Source: Lachnospiraceae bacterium
Lineage (GTDB): Bacteria; Bacillota; Clostridia; Lachnospirales; Lachnospiraceae
Length of the DNA stretch: 27,803 nucleotides
Direction: 5' to 3'
Assembly (NCBI GenBank): GCA_015057205.1
Contig: SVEW01000009.1
Span: 1 to 27,803 of the forward strand
The notes under the pieces were generated by a model. The model worked only from the letters and a program-made list of their open reading frames with translations. It ran no database searches and had not been told where the DNA came from. Below, piece by piece: positions 7,334 through 15,333 of the stretch. Both the position numbers and the translations under genes were made by a program. The first letter of the stretch is position 1. The number at the start of each line of letters is the position of its first letter.

Positions 7334-8653
7334 ATGGAAAATAGAGAATTTGAGAATGAAAATGTACAGAATGTACAGAATGTGCAAACAGAAAAAACAT
7401 ATCAGGACCCTTACCAGGGACAATATCAATATCATGCGGCAGGTGCGCCGGGCGGGATGAATGCAGAAATGCCCAGACCGCGGAAATCCAGTGAATTTGG
7501 AAAGCTGATAAAGAAGAGCGTTGCTGCTGGCTTGGTGTTCGGTCTGGTTACATCTGGTGTGTTTTTTGGAGTGATGAAGGCGACCGGATACGATGTAGAA
7601 AGTGTTGGGAACGCGGTGATGTATCAGTCGGAGAAAGTTGGAAGCAACGCCAAGCAGTTGTCAACGGCATCTACGATTTCGGACATTGTTGATGCATCCA
7701 TGCCGTCGGTTGTGGCAATCACGAACACAACACAACAGGAGGTGCCAGACTTTTTCTTCGGAACACAGACAAAGGAAGTGCCTAGTGCAGGATCTGGAAT
7801 TATTATTGCAGAGGATGAGAAGTATCTGTATATTGCAACCAATAACCATGTAGTGGATTCTTCCGTGGATAATAAGGTGACGTTTTCGGACAACGAAACA
7901 GTTGAAGCAACGGTTAAAGGAACCAATGCAAGCAAGGATTTGGCTGTGGTTGCCGTTAAATTAAACGATTTGAAGGATTCTACCAAAAAGACCATCAAGG
8001 TTGCAACGATGGGTGATTCTTCAAAATGTAAAGTTGGCGATCCGGTAATTGCCATCGGTAACGCCCTTGGTTTTGGACAATCCGTTACACAGGGATGTGT
8101 CAGTGCATTAAACAGAAGTGTCACGGTTGAGAATATTACCAATACCTTAATGCAGACGGATGCAGCCATCAATGGAGGAAACAGTGGTGGAGCGCTTTTG
8201 AATGCAAAAGGTGAGGTGATTGGAATTAACTCAGCTAAGTATTCCGGTGAAGGTGTGGAAGGCATGGGCTATGCCATTCCGATTAATGATGCAAAGGCAA
8301 TTATCGAATCCTTAATTTCTATGGAAGCGGTTGCGGAAGGCGAACAGGGATATCTTGGTATTTATCCACAGGACATTACCGAGGATATTGCATCCGTATA
8401 CAACATGCCGGAAGGTATTTACATTCGTGAATTAGTGCCAGGTGGTGCAGCGGCACAGGCTGGTTTACAGAGTGGGGATATTATCACTAAGATCGATAAT
8501 TTTGAAATTCATACAACCACGGATTTGCAAGCCCAGTTGAAGTATTACAAGGCAGGAAGTGAAGTAACAATTACCGCTCAGGTTAAGGATGGCGGTAAGT
8601 ACACCGAGAAGAAATTTAAAGTTGTATTACAGAGAAACAGCGGAAATAATTAA
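7334..8653 (+). CDS. htrA: HtrA/DegP-like membrane-anchored serine protease with PDZ domain
   Basis: A trypsin-fold protease that degrades or refolds damaged proteins outside the membrane. AAAGGAGG at 7318-7325 marks the ATG at 7334 (439 residues) rather than the ATG at 7304. A polar, Gln/Asn-rich cytoplasmic N terminus of about 55 residues contains a short NVQ repeat (NVQNVQNVQ). It is followed by one membrane helix (about 62-82). The protease domain has the full triad: H172 in NNHVVD, D202 in SKDLAVVAVKL and S284 in GGNSGGALL. One PDZ domain follows (about 340-425; EGIYIRELVPGGAAAQAGLQ). This is the usual architecture of Gram-positive HtrA/YyxA/YkdA proteins. It is monocistronic between two terminators. 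The short conserved inverted repeat upstream hints at stress-linked control. Confidence 0.95.
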   Translation: MENREFENENVQNVQNVQTEKTYQDPYQGQYQYHAAGAPGGMNAEMPRPRKSSEFGKLIKKSVAAGLVFGLVTSGVFFGVMKATGYDVESVGNAVMYQSEKVGSNAKQLSTASTISDIVDASMPSVVAITNTTQQEVPDFFFGTQTKEVPSAGSGIIIAEDEKYLYIATNNHVVDSSVDNKVTFSDNETVEATVKGTNASKDLAVVAVKLNDLKDSTKKTIKVATMGDSSKCKVGDPVIAIGNALGFGQSVTQGCVSALNRSVTVENITNTLMQTDAAINGGNSGGALLNAKGEVIGINSAKYSGEGVEGMGYAIPINDAKAIIESLISMEAVAEGEQGYLGIYPQDITEDIASVYNMPEGIYIRELVPGGAAAQAGLQSGDIITKIDNFEIHTTTDLQAQLKYYKAGSEVTITAQVKDGGKYTEKKFKVVLQRNSGNN

Positions 8654-8663
8654 TTGTAAGTTG

Positions 8664-8699
8664 AGAACCTCTTTGGATTCCAAAGGGGTTCTTTCTTTT
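8664..8699 (+). terminator. Terminator after htrA
   Basis: A 13-bp stem, AGAACCTCTTTGG (8664-8676) with CCAAAGGGGTTCT (8680-8692), has one wobble pair and a 3-base loop and is followed by a T-rich tail. Confidence 0.88.
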
Positions 8700-8711
8700 A
8701 TGGAATGAGTG

Positions 8712-8720
8712 TGTTATGAT
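8712..8720 (+). promoter_or_regulatory. Extended -10 promoter for the DUF308 gene
   Basis: TGTTATGAT reads as an extended -10 element (TGn plus TATGAT, 8715-8720). Only a weak T-rich -35 lies 17 bases upstream. Transcription from about 8727 would place the ribosome site almost at the 5' end, so the ATG at 8716 cannot be the start. Confidence 0.4.
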
Positions 8721-8742
8721 AACTATACAAGGAGGTGGCGTG

Positions 8743-9303
8743 ATGCAGAGGCAGGTAAACTACATGATCCCCATGGTGGCAGCGATAGCGGCGGTGCTGG
8801 GGGCAATGCTTTTATTTGTACCGCAAATTTCGCTGGATAGTATTTGTTATTTAATGTGCGGGGTTATTGTTACAGGAGGCGTATATGCAATTGTGCGCTA
8901 TTTTTTAACCAATGGCTTTGCAGATGAATTAAACTATGGTTTTTCTGTAGGCGTATTTCTGGTGGTATTGGGGATTCTTGGATTCATTAAAACACCAGAA
9001 ATTGTTGCGTTTTTTCCGGTGGCGCTTAGTATTCTTGCGTTGGTATATGGTGTAATGGTGCTGCAGGATGCCCTTGATTTAAAAAGAATGAATAGTTCCC
9101 TATGGTATGGAAGCCTTGGAGGAGCTGTTGCTATTCACATGGTGGCGATAGTCGTGTTGATTTATCCATTTTCAAAAGACCTTCGGGCTACGGTAAGTTA
9201 TGCTATGATTTTGGGAACAGGAGTGATTCTATTTGCATCCAAGATTTTGCGGAGAATTGGTCAAAAGAAGGATAATAAAGCGGAAATTGTGGGAATAGAA
9301 TAG
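8743..9303 (+). CDS. DUF308/HdeD-like membrane protein
   Basis: A 186-residue, almost wholly hydrophobic protein with six membrane helices in three repeated hairpins, the pattern of the HdeD/DUF308 family. AAGGAGG at 8729-8735 fits the ATG at 8743 (MQRQVNYMIPMV). Helices start near residues 7, 30, 58, 84, 113 and 143, and the C terminus is polar (ILRRIGQKKDNKAEIVGIE). E. coli HdeD is linked to acid resistance, but for the Firmicute members no function is established. It lies between the htrA terminator and a polysaccharide deacetylase gene 34 bases downstream, with which it may be co-transcribed. Confidence 0.7.
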   Translation: MQRQVNYMIPMVAAIAAVLGAMLLFVPQISLDSICYLMCGVIVTGGVYAIVRYFLTNGFADELNYGFSVGVFLVVLGILGFIKTPEIVAFFPVALSILALVYGVMVLQDALDLKRMNSSLWYGSLGGAVAIHMVAIVVLIYPFSKDLRATVSYAMILGTGVILFASKILRRIGQKKDNKAEIVGIE

Positions 9304-9337
9304 TAACAATTGATCGGAGAATAGATGGAGATGACAA

Positions 9338-10120
9338 TTGTACAGAAAACCACAGAAAAGAAAAACGGTAAAAACATTGCTGGCTATCCTACTGCTTGCC
9401 GGAATACTTGTGACCGGTGTAAATTATATCCCGAAGACGGCTATTGTCAGTGAAAATATGAATGGTCGGCAGCTTCCGGTTTATAGTGTGAAGACCAGTC
9501 GAAATCAGGTGGCGTTATCCTTTGACGCGGCCTGGGGTGATGAGGACACGGGACGGATATTGCAAATTCTGAAACGCCATAAGGTAAAGGTAACATTTTT
9601 TGCAACCGGAGGATGGGTAAAGCAGTATCCGGATGCGGTAAAAAAAGTGTTGAAAGACGGACACGAGTTGGGAAACCATTCCGAAAGTCATCCGCATATG
9701 AGTACCCTTTCAAAAGAGGGGATTCGTGAAGAATTGATGCGGGCACACGAACGAGTAAAGAAGCTGACCGGTTATGATATGAAGGTGTTTCGTCCACCCT
9801 ACGGTGATTACAATAATCTGGTAATTGCTACGGCAAAAGAGTGTGGCTATCTACCGATTCAATGGTCGGTGGATAGTCTGGACTGGAAGGATTACGGTGC
9901 GCGCGCGATTTTGGACACGGTGCTGCATCATAAAAATCTGAAGCCGGGAGCAATTATTTTATGTCACAATGGGGCAAAGTACACGGCGTCTGCCCTTGAA
10001 GGGTTACTGGATGGATTGAAAAAAGCCGGTTATCAAATTGTACCGGTGTCAAAATTGGTGGTGCGAAAGAACTATCAAATCGATGCAAACGGAATGCAGA
10101 TTCCACAGGGAGAAGAGTAG
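9338..10120 (+). CDS. Polysaccharide deacetylase (NodB domain, PdaB-like)
   Basis: A predicted exported carbohydrate esterase family 4 enzyme of 260 residues that removes acetyl groups from wall glycans. The reading frame has no upstream ATG because a TGA lies two codons earlier. TTG at 9338 is therefore the start, with TGGAG at 9326-9330. One N-terminal membrane or signal helix (about 12-30) follows a basic start. NodB motifs are visible: SFDAAWGDEDT (D63 as the catalytic base; the usual second metal aspartate is replaced by A64, as in many PdaB-like clostridial proteins), HSESH (H114 and H118), FRPPYGDYN, WSVDSLDW and LCHNG near the C terminus. PdaB proteins act in sporulation, but no sporulation gene or sigma site is seen here. 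The next gene starts 13 bases on. Confidence 0.88.
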   Translation: MYRKPQKRKTVKTLLAILLLAGILVTGVNYIPKTAIVSENMNGRQLPVYSVKTSRNQVALSFDAAWGDEDTGRILQILKRHKVKVTFFATGGWVKQYPDAVKKVLKDGHELGNHSESHPHMSTLSKEGIREELMRAHERVKKLTGYDMKVFRPPYGDYNNLVIATAKECGYLPIQWSVDSLDWKDYGARAILDTVLHHKNLKPGAIILCHNGAKYTASALEGLLDGLKKAGYQIVPVSKLVVRKNYQIDANGMQIPQGEE

Positions 10121-10133
10121 AAAGGATATTCAA

Positions 10134-11507
10134 ATGCAAAAGAGAACACATGAAGTAGATATGGTTAACGGACCGATTTTTTCCAAACTGGTAGTATTTG
10201 CCATTCCGGTAATGTTATCGGGATTTTTACAGCTGCTGTTTAATGCGGCAGATGTAATTGTAGTAGGTCGGTTTGCCGGAGATAATGCCCTAGCAGCAGT
10301 GGGATCTACTTCTTCATTGGTTAACCTGCTGGTAAATCTGTTTCTTGGGCTATCGGTGGGAACGAATGTACTTGTGGCACATTTTGCCGGCGGTGGAGAG
10401 AAAGAACAGGTGGAACGTACGGTGCATACAGCAATTATGACGGCACTTGTGAGCGGAATTATCCTGATTTTCGTAGGACTACTTTTTACTCGCCCTATGT
10501 TAGTAATTATGGGTTCGCCAAAAGAGGTATTGCCTTTATCGGCAATTTATCTTAAAATCTATTTTGCAGGCATGCCGGCCATGATGGTATATAATTTTGG
10601 AAGTGCCATTTTGCGTGCGGTTGGCGACACAAAACGGCCTATGTATTATTTGATTATGGCGGGAGTGTTGAATGTTTGCCTTAATTTATTTTTTGTAATT
10701 GTACTGGGCCTGAATGTGAAGGGAGTTGCACTGGCTACTACCATTTCGCAGGTGCTTTCTGCGGGACTGGTGGTGTATACACTGGTACGGGAAGATGGAA
10801 TGTGTCACCTTGAGTTAAAAAAGCTGCGCATTTATCCGGATAAACTGCGTCAGCTTATTCGCATTGGTTTGCCGGCAGGTATGCAGGGAATTGTTTTTTC
10901 TATTTCCAATGTGTTGATTCAGTCGTCCATTAACTCGTTCGGAAGCGTGGCTATGGCAGGAAGCACGGCCGCGGCTAGTGTGGAGGGATTTGTATACGTG
11001 AGCATGAATGCCATGCACCAGACGGCTATTAGTTTTATCAGTCAGCACTATGGAGCCGGCAAATGGGATCGTATTAAGGTAATTGCCAAAGAGTGCATCG
11101 GTATGGTTACAGTAATTGGTCTGGTAATGGGAATTGGTGTTAATATAGGCGCACAGCAGTTATTGCACTTTTTCTCATCAAAGGAGTCGGTGGTGCAGTA
11201 TGGAGCGGAACGATTGCTTTATATTGCGGCGCCATATTGTATGTGCGGTTGGATGGATACGTTGGTTGGCGTAATTCGTGGACTTGGCTATTCGGTAATG
11301 CCGACCATTGTGTCTTTAATAGGTGCGTGTGGGTTCCGTGTGTTGTGGATTTATACGATTTTTCAATTCATTCATACGTTACCCTGCTTATACATCTCAT
11401 ACCCGGTGAGCTGGTTATTAACAGCATCGGCACACATGATATGTCTTGTATTGATAGTACACAAATTACACCCGCAAAAAGCGGTAGAGACTGGAGGAAA
11501 GAAGTAG
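10134..11507 (+). CDS. MATE family efflux transporter
   Basis: 457 residues with twelve predicted membrane helices in two pseudo-symmetric halves, as in multidrug and toxic compound extrusion proteins driven by Na+ or H+. The N terminus MQKRTHEVDMVNGPIFSKLVVFAIPVML and the following QLLFNAADVIVVGRFAG are characteristic. The second half begins IRIGLPAGMQGIVFSISNVLIQSSIN. AAAGGA at 10121-10126 sets the ATG at 10134; an earlier in-frame ATG at 10038 would overlap the deacetylase by 80 bases without a ribosome site. The glutaminase gene starts two bases after this stop. This subgroup resembles the NorM/DinF-like clostridial proteins. The substrate cannot be told from sequence. Confidence 0.93.
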   Translation: MQKRTHEVDMVNGPIFSKLVVFAIPVMLSGFLQLLFNAADVIVVGRFAGDNALAAVGSTSSLVNLLVNLFLGLSVGTNVLVAHFAGGGEKEQVERTVHTAIMTALVSGIILIFVGLLFTRPMLVIMGSPKEVLPLSAIYLKIYFAGMPAMMVYNFGSAILRAVGDTKRPMYYLIMAGVLNVCLNLFFVIVLGLNVKGVALATTISQVLSAGLVVYTLVREDGMCHLELKKLRIYPDKLRQLIRIGLPAGMQGIVFSISNVLIQSSINSFGSVAMAGSTAAASVEGFVYVSMNAMHQTAISFISQHYGAGKWDRIKVIAKECIGMVTVIGLVMGIGVNIGAQQLLHFFSSKESVVQYGAERLLYIAAPYCMCGWMDTLVGVIRGLGYSVMPTIVSLIGACGFRVLWIYTIFQFIHTLPCLYISYPVSWLLTASAHMICLVLIVHKLHPQKAVETGGKK

Positions 11508-11508
11508 T

Positions 11509-12429
11509 ATGATGGAACAATTTTTAGAAAATCTGATTGGGGAGTGTCGTGGGTATGTTGGACAAGGAAAATTAGCTAGTTATATTCCGGAGTTGGCGAA
11601 GGTGAATCCGAATCAGTTGGGAATCTGCGTCATTAGTACTACGGGGAAGGTGTACCGGGCTGGGGATTATATGAACAGGTTTACGATACAAAGTGTTGTG
11701 AAAACAATTATTTTGCTGCAGGCTTTGATTGATAATGGTGAGGAGTTTGTAAAGGAGCGCATCGGTGTGGAGGCTACGGGAAAACCGTTTGATGCCATTA
11801 ACATGCGCGCCGGAAATCTGGAAAGTCAGCATATTAACCCGATGGTAAACATGGGGGCGATTGCGATGTGTTCACTGATTAAAGGAAAAACAGAAGCGGA
11901 AAAATTCGACCGTCTTTTGAACTTGACGAGAAAATTAGCGTGTAATGAGAATATCGATGTGGATCAAGAGGTATATTTGTCCGAGAAACGAACCGGAAAT
12001 AAGAACCGGGCGCTTGCCTATTTGCTGAAGTCTTACGGTCTGATAGAGGGAGATGTAGACGAAGTGCTGGATACGTATTTTAAAGCCTGCTCTATTAGTG
12101 TTAACTGCGAGGATTTGGCGTGTATCGGTTATTGCTTCTGTAGTCATGGCAAATTGCCACGAAAAGAGGAACGGGTTTTTGACAGTGAGTACGCAACATA
12201 CGTAAATGCCATTTTAACCACGTGTGGTATGTACGATGGATCCGGAGAGTTTGCCATTAATGTTGGAATTCCGGCAAAATCCGGTGTTGGCGGTGGTATC
12301 ATGGGTGTTGTGCCAACACGTATGGGTATTGGTATTTTTTCACCGGAGTTGGATGAAAAAGGAAATAGTCTGGCGGGAATTCGTGTGTTAGAGAAACTCT
12401 CGAAAGAGATGTTTTTGAGCATATTCTAG
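11509..12429 (+). CDS. glsA: Glutaminase A (serine-dependent beta-lactamase fold)
   Basis: Hydrolyses glutamine to glutamate and ammonia in the cytoplasm. In gut bacteria the enzyme can support acid tolerance and nitrogen supply. The 306 residues match the family length. The catalytic S-x-x-K is S62/K65 in RFTIQSVVKTIILL, where most relatives have QSISK. Other conserved parts are the substrate loop around PFDAINMRAGN, NPMVNMGAIAM, the tyrosine-containing NRALAYLLKSYG and the C-terminal PAKSGVGGGIMGVVP. GGAGG at 11493-11497 fits the ATG at 11509; the ATG at 11512 is a possible alternative. It sits between MATE and CDF exporters with spacings of 1 and 9 bases, so all are likely one transcript. 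No gadC-like antiporter is adjacent. Confidence 0.94.
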   Translation: MMEQFLENLIGECRGYVGQGKLASYIPELAKVNPNQLGICVISTTGKVYRAGDYMNRFTIQSVVKTIILLQALIDNGEEFVKERIGVEATGKPFDAINMRAGNLESQHINPMVNMGAIAMCSLIKGKTEAEKFDRLLNLTRKLACNENIDVDQEVYLSEKRTGNKNRALAYLLKSYGLIEGDVDEVLDTYFKACSISVNCEDLACIGYCFCSHGKLPRKEERVFDSEYATYVNAILTTCGMYDGSGEFAINVGIPAKSGVGGGIMGVVPTRMGIGIFSPELDEKGNSLAGIRVLEKLSKEMFLSIF

Positions 12430-12438
12430 GAGGCGGCT

Positions 12439-13611
12439 ATGGTTACGTTTTTGGCTAAAAAATTCATTCCAAATTACACCCGATATCAAGATAAACAGGT
12501 ACGGGAGAAATACGGCAGTTTATGTAGCATTTTAGGCATTTTCTGGAACCTATTTCTGTTTGTTGGTAAATATACGGCAGGAATGTTATCCGGGTCTATT
12601 GCAATTGTGGCAGATGCTATGAATAGTTTGTCTGATGCAGGTTCATCGATTATTACCTTGGTGGGATTTAAGTATGCCGGGCGGAAACCGGATCCGGATC
12701 ATCCCTTCGGACATGGCAGGGTGGAATATGTGTCGGGCCTCATTGTATCCTTCCTGGTGCTTTTGATGGGATTTGAACTTTTTAAAGAATCCATTGGCAA
12801 AATTCGTAATCCGCAACCGGTAGATAGTTCGCCGTTAATTTGGGGAATACTACTGGCAGGTATTTTGGTGAAATGTTATATGGCGTATTACAATCGCGCC
12901 ATTGGTAATAAAATCCAATCTGCAGCGATGCGCGCTACGGCAACAGATAGTTTTAGTGATGCGGTTTCAACCGGTGTCGTTTTTGTATGTACGATGTTTG
13001 CCAACGTGACAAAGGTAAATCTGGATGGATGGTGCGGTTTGTTTGTGGCAGGACTGGTCTTGTATGCGGGATTTGGTGCGGTAAAGGAAACCATGGATCC
13101 CCTGCTTGGCCAACCACCAACGAAGGAATTCGTGGATGCTATTTACGAGATTGTGCTAAACAGGGATGGAATTCTTGGAATGCATGATTTGGTGGTACAT
13201 GATTACGGCCCGGGACGTGTGATGATATCCTTGCATGCGGAAGTGCCCGGCGATGGAGATATGTTCGAAGTGCATGACACGATTGACTTATTGGAAAATG
13301 AATTAAAGCAAAAGCTGGGGTGTGAGGCGACGATTCATATGGATCCTATTGTTGTGGGTGATGAGCGCACGGATCGCTTGCGAAATCTGGTAGTAAAACA
13401 GTTGAAAAAGATAGACGAGCAGTTGAGTATTCATGATTTTCGTGTGGTTCCGGGTGTTACGCATACGAATCTGGTATTTGATTTGCTTGTGCCGGCCGGC
13501 TATAAAAAGGATAGAGATGAGCTGGTAGATGAATTGCAGGCGCGGGTGCAGAAGAAGGATGCAACCCTGTTTCTGGCTGTAAAAGTAGATGAGGCGTATA
13601 GTACGCGTTAG
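12439..13611 (+). CDS. Cation diffusion facilitator, probable Mn2+-type exporter
   Basis: 390 residues with six membrane helices and a C-terminal cytoplasmic CDF dimerisation domain (from about 215; GMHDLVVHDYGPGRVMISLH). The family loop HPFGHGR is at residues 88-94. The membrane metal site reads N62-x3-D66 in helix 2 (ADAMNSLSDAGSS) and D-x3-D in helix 5 (RATATDSFSDAVSTG). Zinc exporters usually have histidine at the first position, whereas N/D-x3-D with D-x3-D resembles the bacterial manganese group (MntE, MneP/MneS). The Mn2+ assignment is inferred from this and could be wrong. The tail after about residue 300 is longer than in FieF and may form an extra regulatory domain. AGGAGG at 12428-12433 overlaps the glutaminase stop. 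Confidence 0.9.
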   Translation: MVTFLAKKFIPNYTRYQDKQVREKYGSLCSILGIFWNLFLFVGKYTAGMLSGSIAIVADAMNSLSDAGSSIITLVGFKYAGRKPDPDHPFGHGRVEYVSGLIVSFLVLLMGFELFKESIGKIRNPQPVDSSPLIWGILLAGILVKCYMAYYNRAIGNKIQSAAMRATATDSFSDAVSTGVVFVCTMFANVTKVNLDGWCGLFVAGLVLYAGFGAVKETMDPLLGQPPTKEFVDAIYEIVLNRDGILGMHDLVVHDYGPGRVMISLHAEVPGDGDMFEVHDTIDLLENELKQKLGCEATIHMDPIVVGDERTDRLRNLVVKQLKKIDEQLSIHDFRVVPGVTHTNLVFDLLVPAGYKKDRDELVDELQARVQKKDATLFLAVKVDEAYSTR

Positions 13612-13622
13612 CGTGAGTTGAT

Positions 13623-13657
13623 GGGCGGCCTGGGATTTTTCCGAGCCGCCTGGTTTT
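13623..13657 (+). terminator. Terminator after the CDF gene
   Basis: The stem GGCGGC (13624-13629) with GCCGCC (13645-13650) encloses a 15-base loop and is followed by TGGTTTTTT. It closes the 9338-13611 gene run and precedes repeat array 1. Confidence 0.65.
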
Positions 13658-13670
13658 TTGAGAAATGGCT

Positions 13671-13889
13671 CGGTCAAGGAGCACCAGAGGTGCCACACTG
13701 ACCGAGAAATTCTTTGCTTCTGAGTAGCTTTCGGTCACGAGGATGTATTTGATAGTCGTGTGACCGAGATATTTGTCGTTTTTCAGAGAATCAACGGTCA
13801 CAGCGGCTTGGGAGATGCTTCCTGACCGAAATCGGTGCAAAAAGGGGATGAAAATCGGTCACACAGCTCAGCTATACCGCGTGTGACCG
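13671..13889. repeat. Array 1: four CGGTCA...TGACCG inverted elements, 61-63 bp period
   Basis: Four elements of 34-35 bases begin with CGGTCA and end with TGACCG: 13671-13704, 13732-13766, 13795-13828 and 13856-13889. Their starts are 61, 63 and 61 bases apart, with linkers of 27-28 bases. Flanks are also partly conserved (T or C before CGGTCA, A-A/G-A after TGACCG). Interiors differ but are related: the fourth element, read in reverse complement, shares CGGTCACACG, GTATA and AGCTGTGTGACCG with the second element of array 2. The block fills the gap between the CDF terminator and the promoter of the nuclease-like gene. It contains no convincing reading frame. It is not CRISPR: the conserved parts are only 6-7 bases, they alternate in orientation, and no cas genes are present. 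Confidence 0.85.
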
Positions 13890-13905
13890 AAATTATAAAA
13901 ACACC

Positions 13906-13934
13906 TTGTCATATTACATTCTATCTGCTATACT
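13906..13934 (+). promoter_or_regulatory. Strong promoter for the nuclease-like gene
   Basis: TTGTCA (13906-13911), a 17-base spacer and TATACT (13929-13934), which is also extended by TGC at 13926-13928. The predicted start is near 13941, giving a leader of about 50 bases that contains a perfect hairpin. Confidence 0.7.
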
Positions 13935-13945
13935 CTTATTCGTCG

Positions 13946-13965
13946 CTGACCTATTCTCAGGTCAG
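13946..13965 (+). promoter_or_regulatory. Leader hairpin/palindrome carrying the TGACC-GGTCA core
   Basis: CTGACCT (13946-13952), loop ATTCTC, AGGTCAG (13959-13965) form a perfect 7-bp stem just after the predicted transcription start and 14 bases before the ribosome site. The TGACC/GGTCA core is that of the neighbouring arrays' half-sites. It may be an operator or RNA site for autoregulation by a factor that also binds the arrays; this is inference. Confidence 0.45.
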
Positions 13966-13991
13966 AATCAAATTCAAATAAGGAGTCTAAG

Positions 13992-14777
13992 ATGCACAAT
14001 AATATCAATAGCTTGATTTCTAAACAAGCAGAAGAATTACAGGAAAAATTGAAACAAATGAAACAGGAGCAGCAGGTACTTCCCAAGGGAAAATTAACGG
14101 TGGCAAAGGATCGAAAGTGGGTAAAACTGTATCGTACCATCGACGGGGAGCGTTTCTATATTCCGCAAAAAGAACAGGAGTTGGCCAAGCAATTGGCAAA
14201 GCGACAATATTTAGAAGCAAAAATTCATGATTACGAGCGAACATTAAAAGCTTGTAATACATTCCTTCGACAGACCAATTTCTTACCGGCAGTCACAGAA
14301 TATGAATCGGAAGACGGTCGATATTATCCGTATGTTTTTTCGAATACATTGAAAAATGAAATTGTTACGTGGTACAAAAGCGACTATGACCGTTGTGACA
14401 GATATCCGGAAAAACGAATTCATAAATCGACTTCCGGTAATAAGTTACGTTCAAAGTCGGAAGTTTTGATTGATGAAATGCTTTATCGATACGGACTAAT
14501 GTATCACTATGAAGAAAAACTGGTGCTATCAAATGGGTGTATTCTTTACCCTGATTTTAAAGTCTTTAGTGAAAAGTTCAAACGATTTATCTTTTGGGAA
14601 CATTTGGGAATGATTGATGATGCTTCCTATCTAGCGGCAAATTTCAAGAAAATGCGACAATATCTTGCGGACGGAATAATACCAAATCGTGACTTGATTA
14701 TTACGAGCGAATCAAAAGATGTTCCATTGGATTATGAATTTGTTGATTTTTACATTCATCAATTCCTGCTTAATTAA
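13992..14777 (+). CDS. Putative PD-(D/E)XK-fold nuclease-like protein between repeat arrays
   Basis: 261 residues, cytoplasmic. An N-terminal coiled coil (about 8-30 and 54-85; rich in Gln, Lys and Glu) includes an RTIDGERFYIPQKEQE segment. The C-terminal half carries a PD-(D/E)XK-like pattern: E157 in LRSKSEVLIDEMLYRYG, D188 in LYPDF after a YHYEEKL strand, and E203 in FIFWEHLGMIDD, where the usual E-x-K lysine is replaced by histidine. K219 or K220 could substitute. The end (GIIPNRDLIITSES) resembles the last core strand. I cannot name a family, and catalytic competence is inferred from motif only. AAGGAG at 13980-13985 sets the ATG. The gene has its own strong promoter with a TGACC/GGTCA leader hairpin. 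It lies just downstream of array 1, and array 2 begins 557 bases past its stop, beyond panD. Confidence 0.6.
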   Translation: MHNNINSLISKQAEELQEKLKQMKQEQQVLPKGKLTVAKDRKWVKLYRTIDGERFYIPQKEQELAKQLAKRQYLEAKIHDYERTLKACNTFLRQTNFLPAVTEYESEDGRYYPYVFSNTLKNEIVTWYKSDYDRCDRYPEKRIHKSTSGNKLRSKSEVLIDEMLYRYGLMYHYEEKLVLSNGCILYPDFKVFSEKFKRFIFWEHLGMIDDASYLAANFKKMRQYLADGIIPNRDLIITSESKDVPLDYEFVDFYIHQFLLN

Positions 14778-14791
14778 TTATCCATAACCCC

Positions 14792-14820
14792 TTTTATTTC
14801 TTGTGACAAAGTGTTATAAT
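14792..14820 (+). promoter_or_regulatory. Promoter for panD
   Basis: A perfect TATAAT (14815-14820) extended by TGT (14812-14814). The -35 (TTTTAT at 14792-14797, 17-base spacing) is weak, as is usual with extended -10 elements. Confidence 0.5.
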
Positions 14821-14861
14821 AAGTCGGTTATAAATAGTCGAGTAGAAATGGAGTGAAAAAG

Positions 14862-15266
14862 ATGGAAATTTCAATGTTACAAGGAAAAATTCATCGCGCT
14901 GTTGTTACGCAGGCAGAGCCGGATTATGTTGGAAGCATTACCGTTGATCCGGTGCTTTTAGAAGCAGCTGGCATTCGCGAATATCAATATGTACAGATTG
15001 CAGATGTTGAGAACGGAAATCGTTTTGAAACATATACCATCGAAGGAGAACCGAACTCCGGAATGATTTGTTTAAATGGTGCAGCTGCACTTTTGGTAAA
15101 GCCGGGGGATCATGTAATCATTATGGCATATGCAAACATGACACCGGAAGAAGCGGATAAACATGTACCAAATGTTGTATTTGTTAATTCCAAGAATGAA
15201 ATTGTCACAAAGACACATTATGAGAAACATGGTAAGTTAGAGCATACCATTGGTAAGATTGATTAA
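14862..15266 (+). CDS. panD: Aspartate 1-decarboxylase (pantothenate pathway)
   Basis: Makes beta-alanine from aspartate for pantothenate and coenzyme A. It is translated as a proenzyme that cleaves itself between Gly24 and Ser25 to create the pyruvoyl cofactor. That site is present as DYVGSITVD at the expected position when the ATG at 14862 is used (134 residues, against about 127 in E. coli). TGGAG at 14849-14853 supports this start over the GTG at 14853. K9 in MLQGKIHRA, the ENGNRFETYTIEG region and the NGAAALLVKPGDHVIIMAYA core are all conserved. It has its own promoter and terminator, and no panB or panC is adjacent in this window. Its position between arrays seems incidental. Confidence 0.95.
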   Translation: MEISMLQGKIHRAVVTQAEPDYVGSITVDPVLLEAAGIREYQYVQIADVENGNRFETYTIEGEPNSGMICLNGAAALLVKPGDHVIIMAYANMTPEEADKHVPNVVFVNSKNEIVTKTHYEKHGKLEHTIGKID

Positions 15267-15267
15267 G

Positions 15268-15313
15268 AAAACTGTGGAACGGAAAGGATGATTTCTGTTT
15301 CACAGTTTTTTTG
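15268..15313 (+). terminator. Terminator after panD
   Basis: AACTGTGGAAC (15270-15280) pairs with GTTTCACAGTT (15297-15307) across one mismatch, and a run of Ts follows. Array 2 begins about 20 bases later. Confidence 0.75.
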
Positions 15314-15333
15314 TGAGATGTGTTCCTAAGATC

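Noticed and set aside
7624..8265. 213-codon - strand frame opposite htrA
   Set aside because: Antisense shadow of a gene with a complete catalytic triad and good start signals.
13457..13840. 127-codon - strand frame over array 1 and the CDF gene end
   Set aside because: Runs through the repeats and antisense to a clear gene; no start signals.
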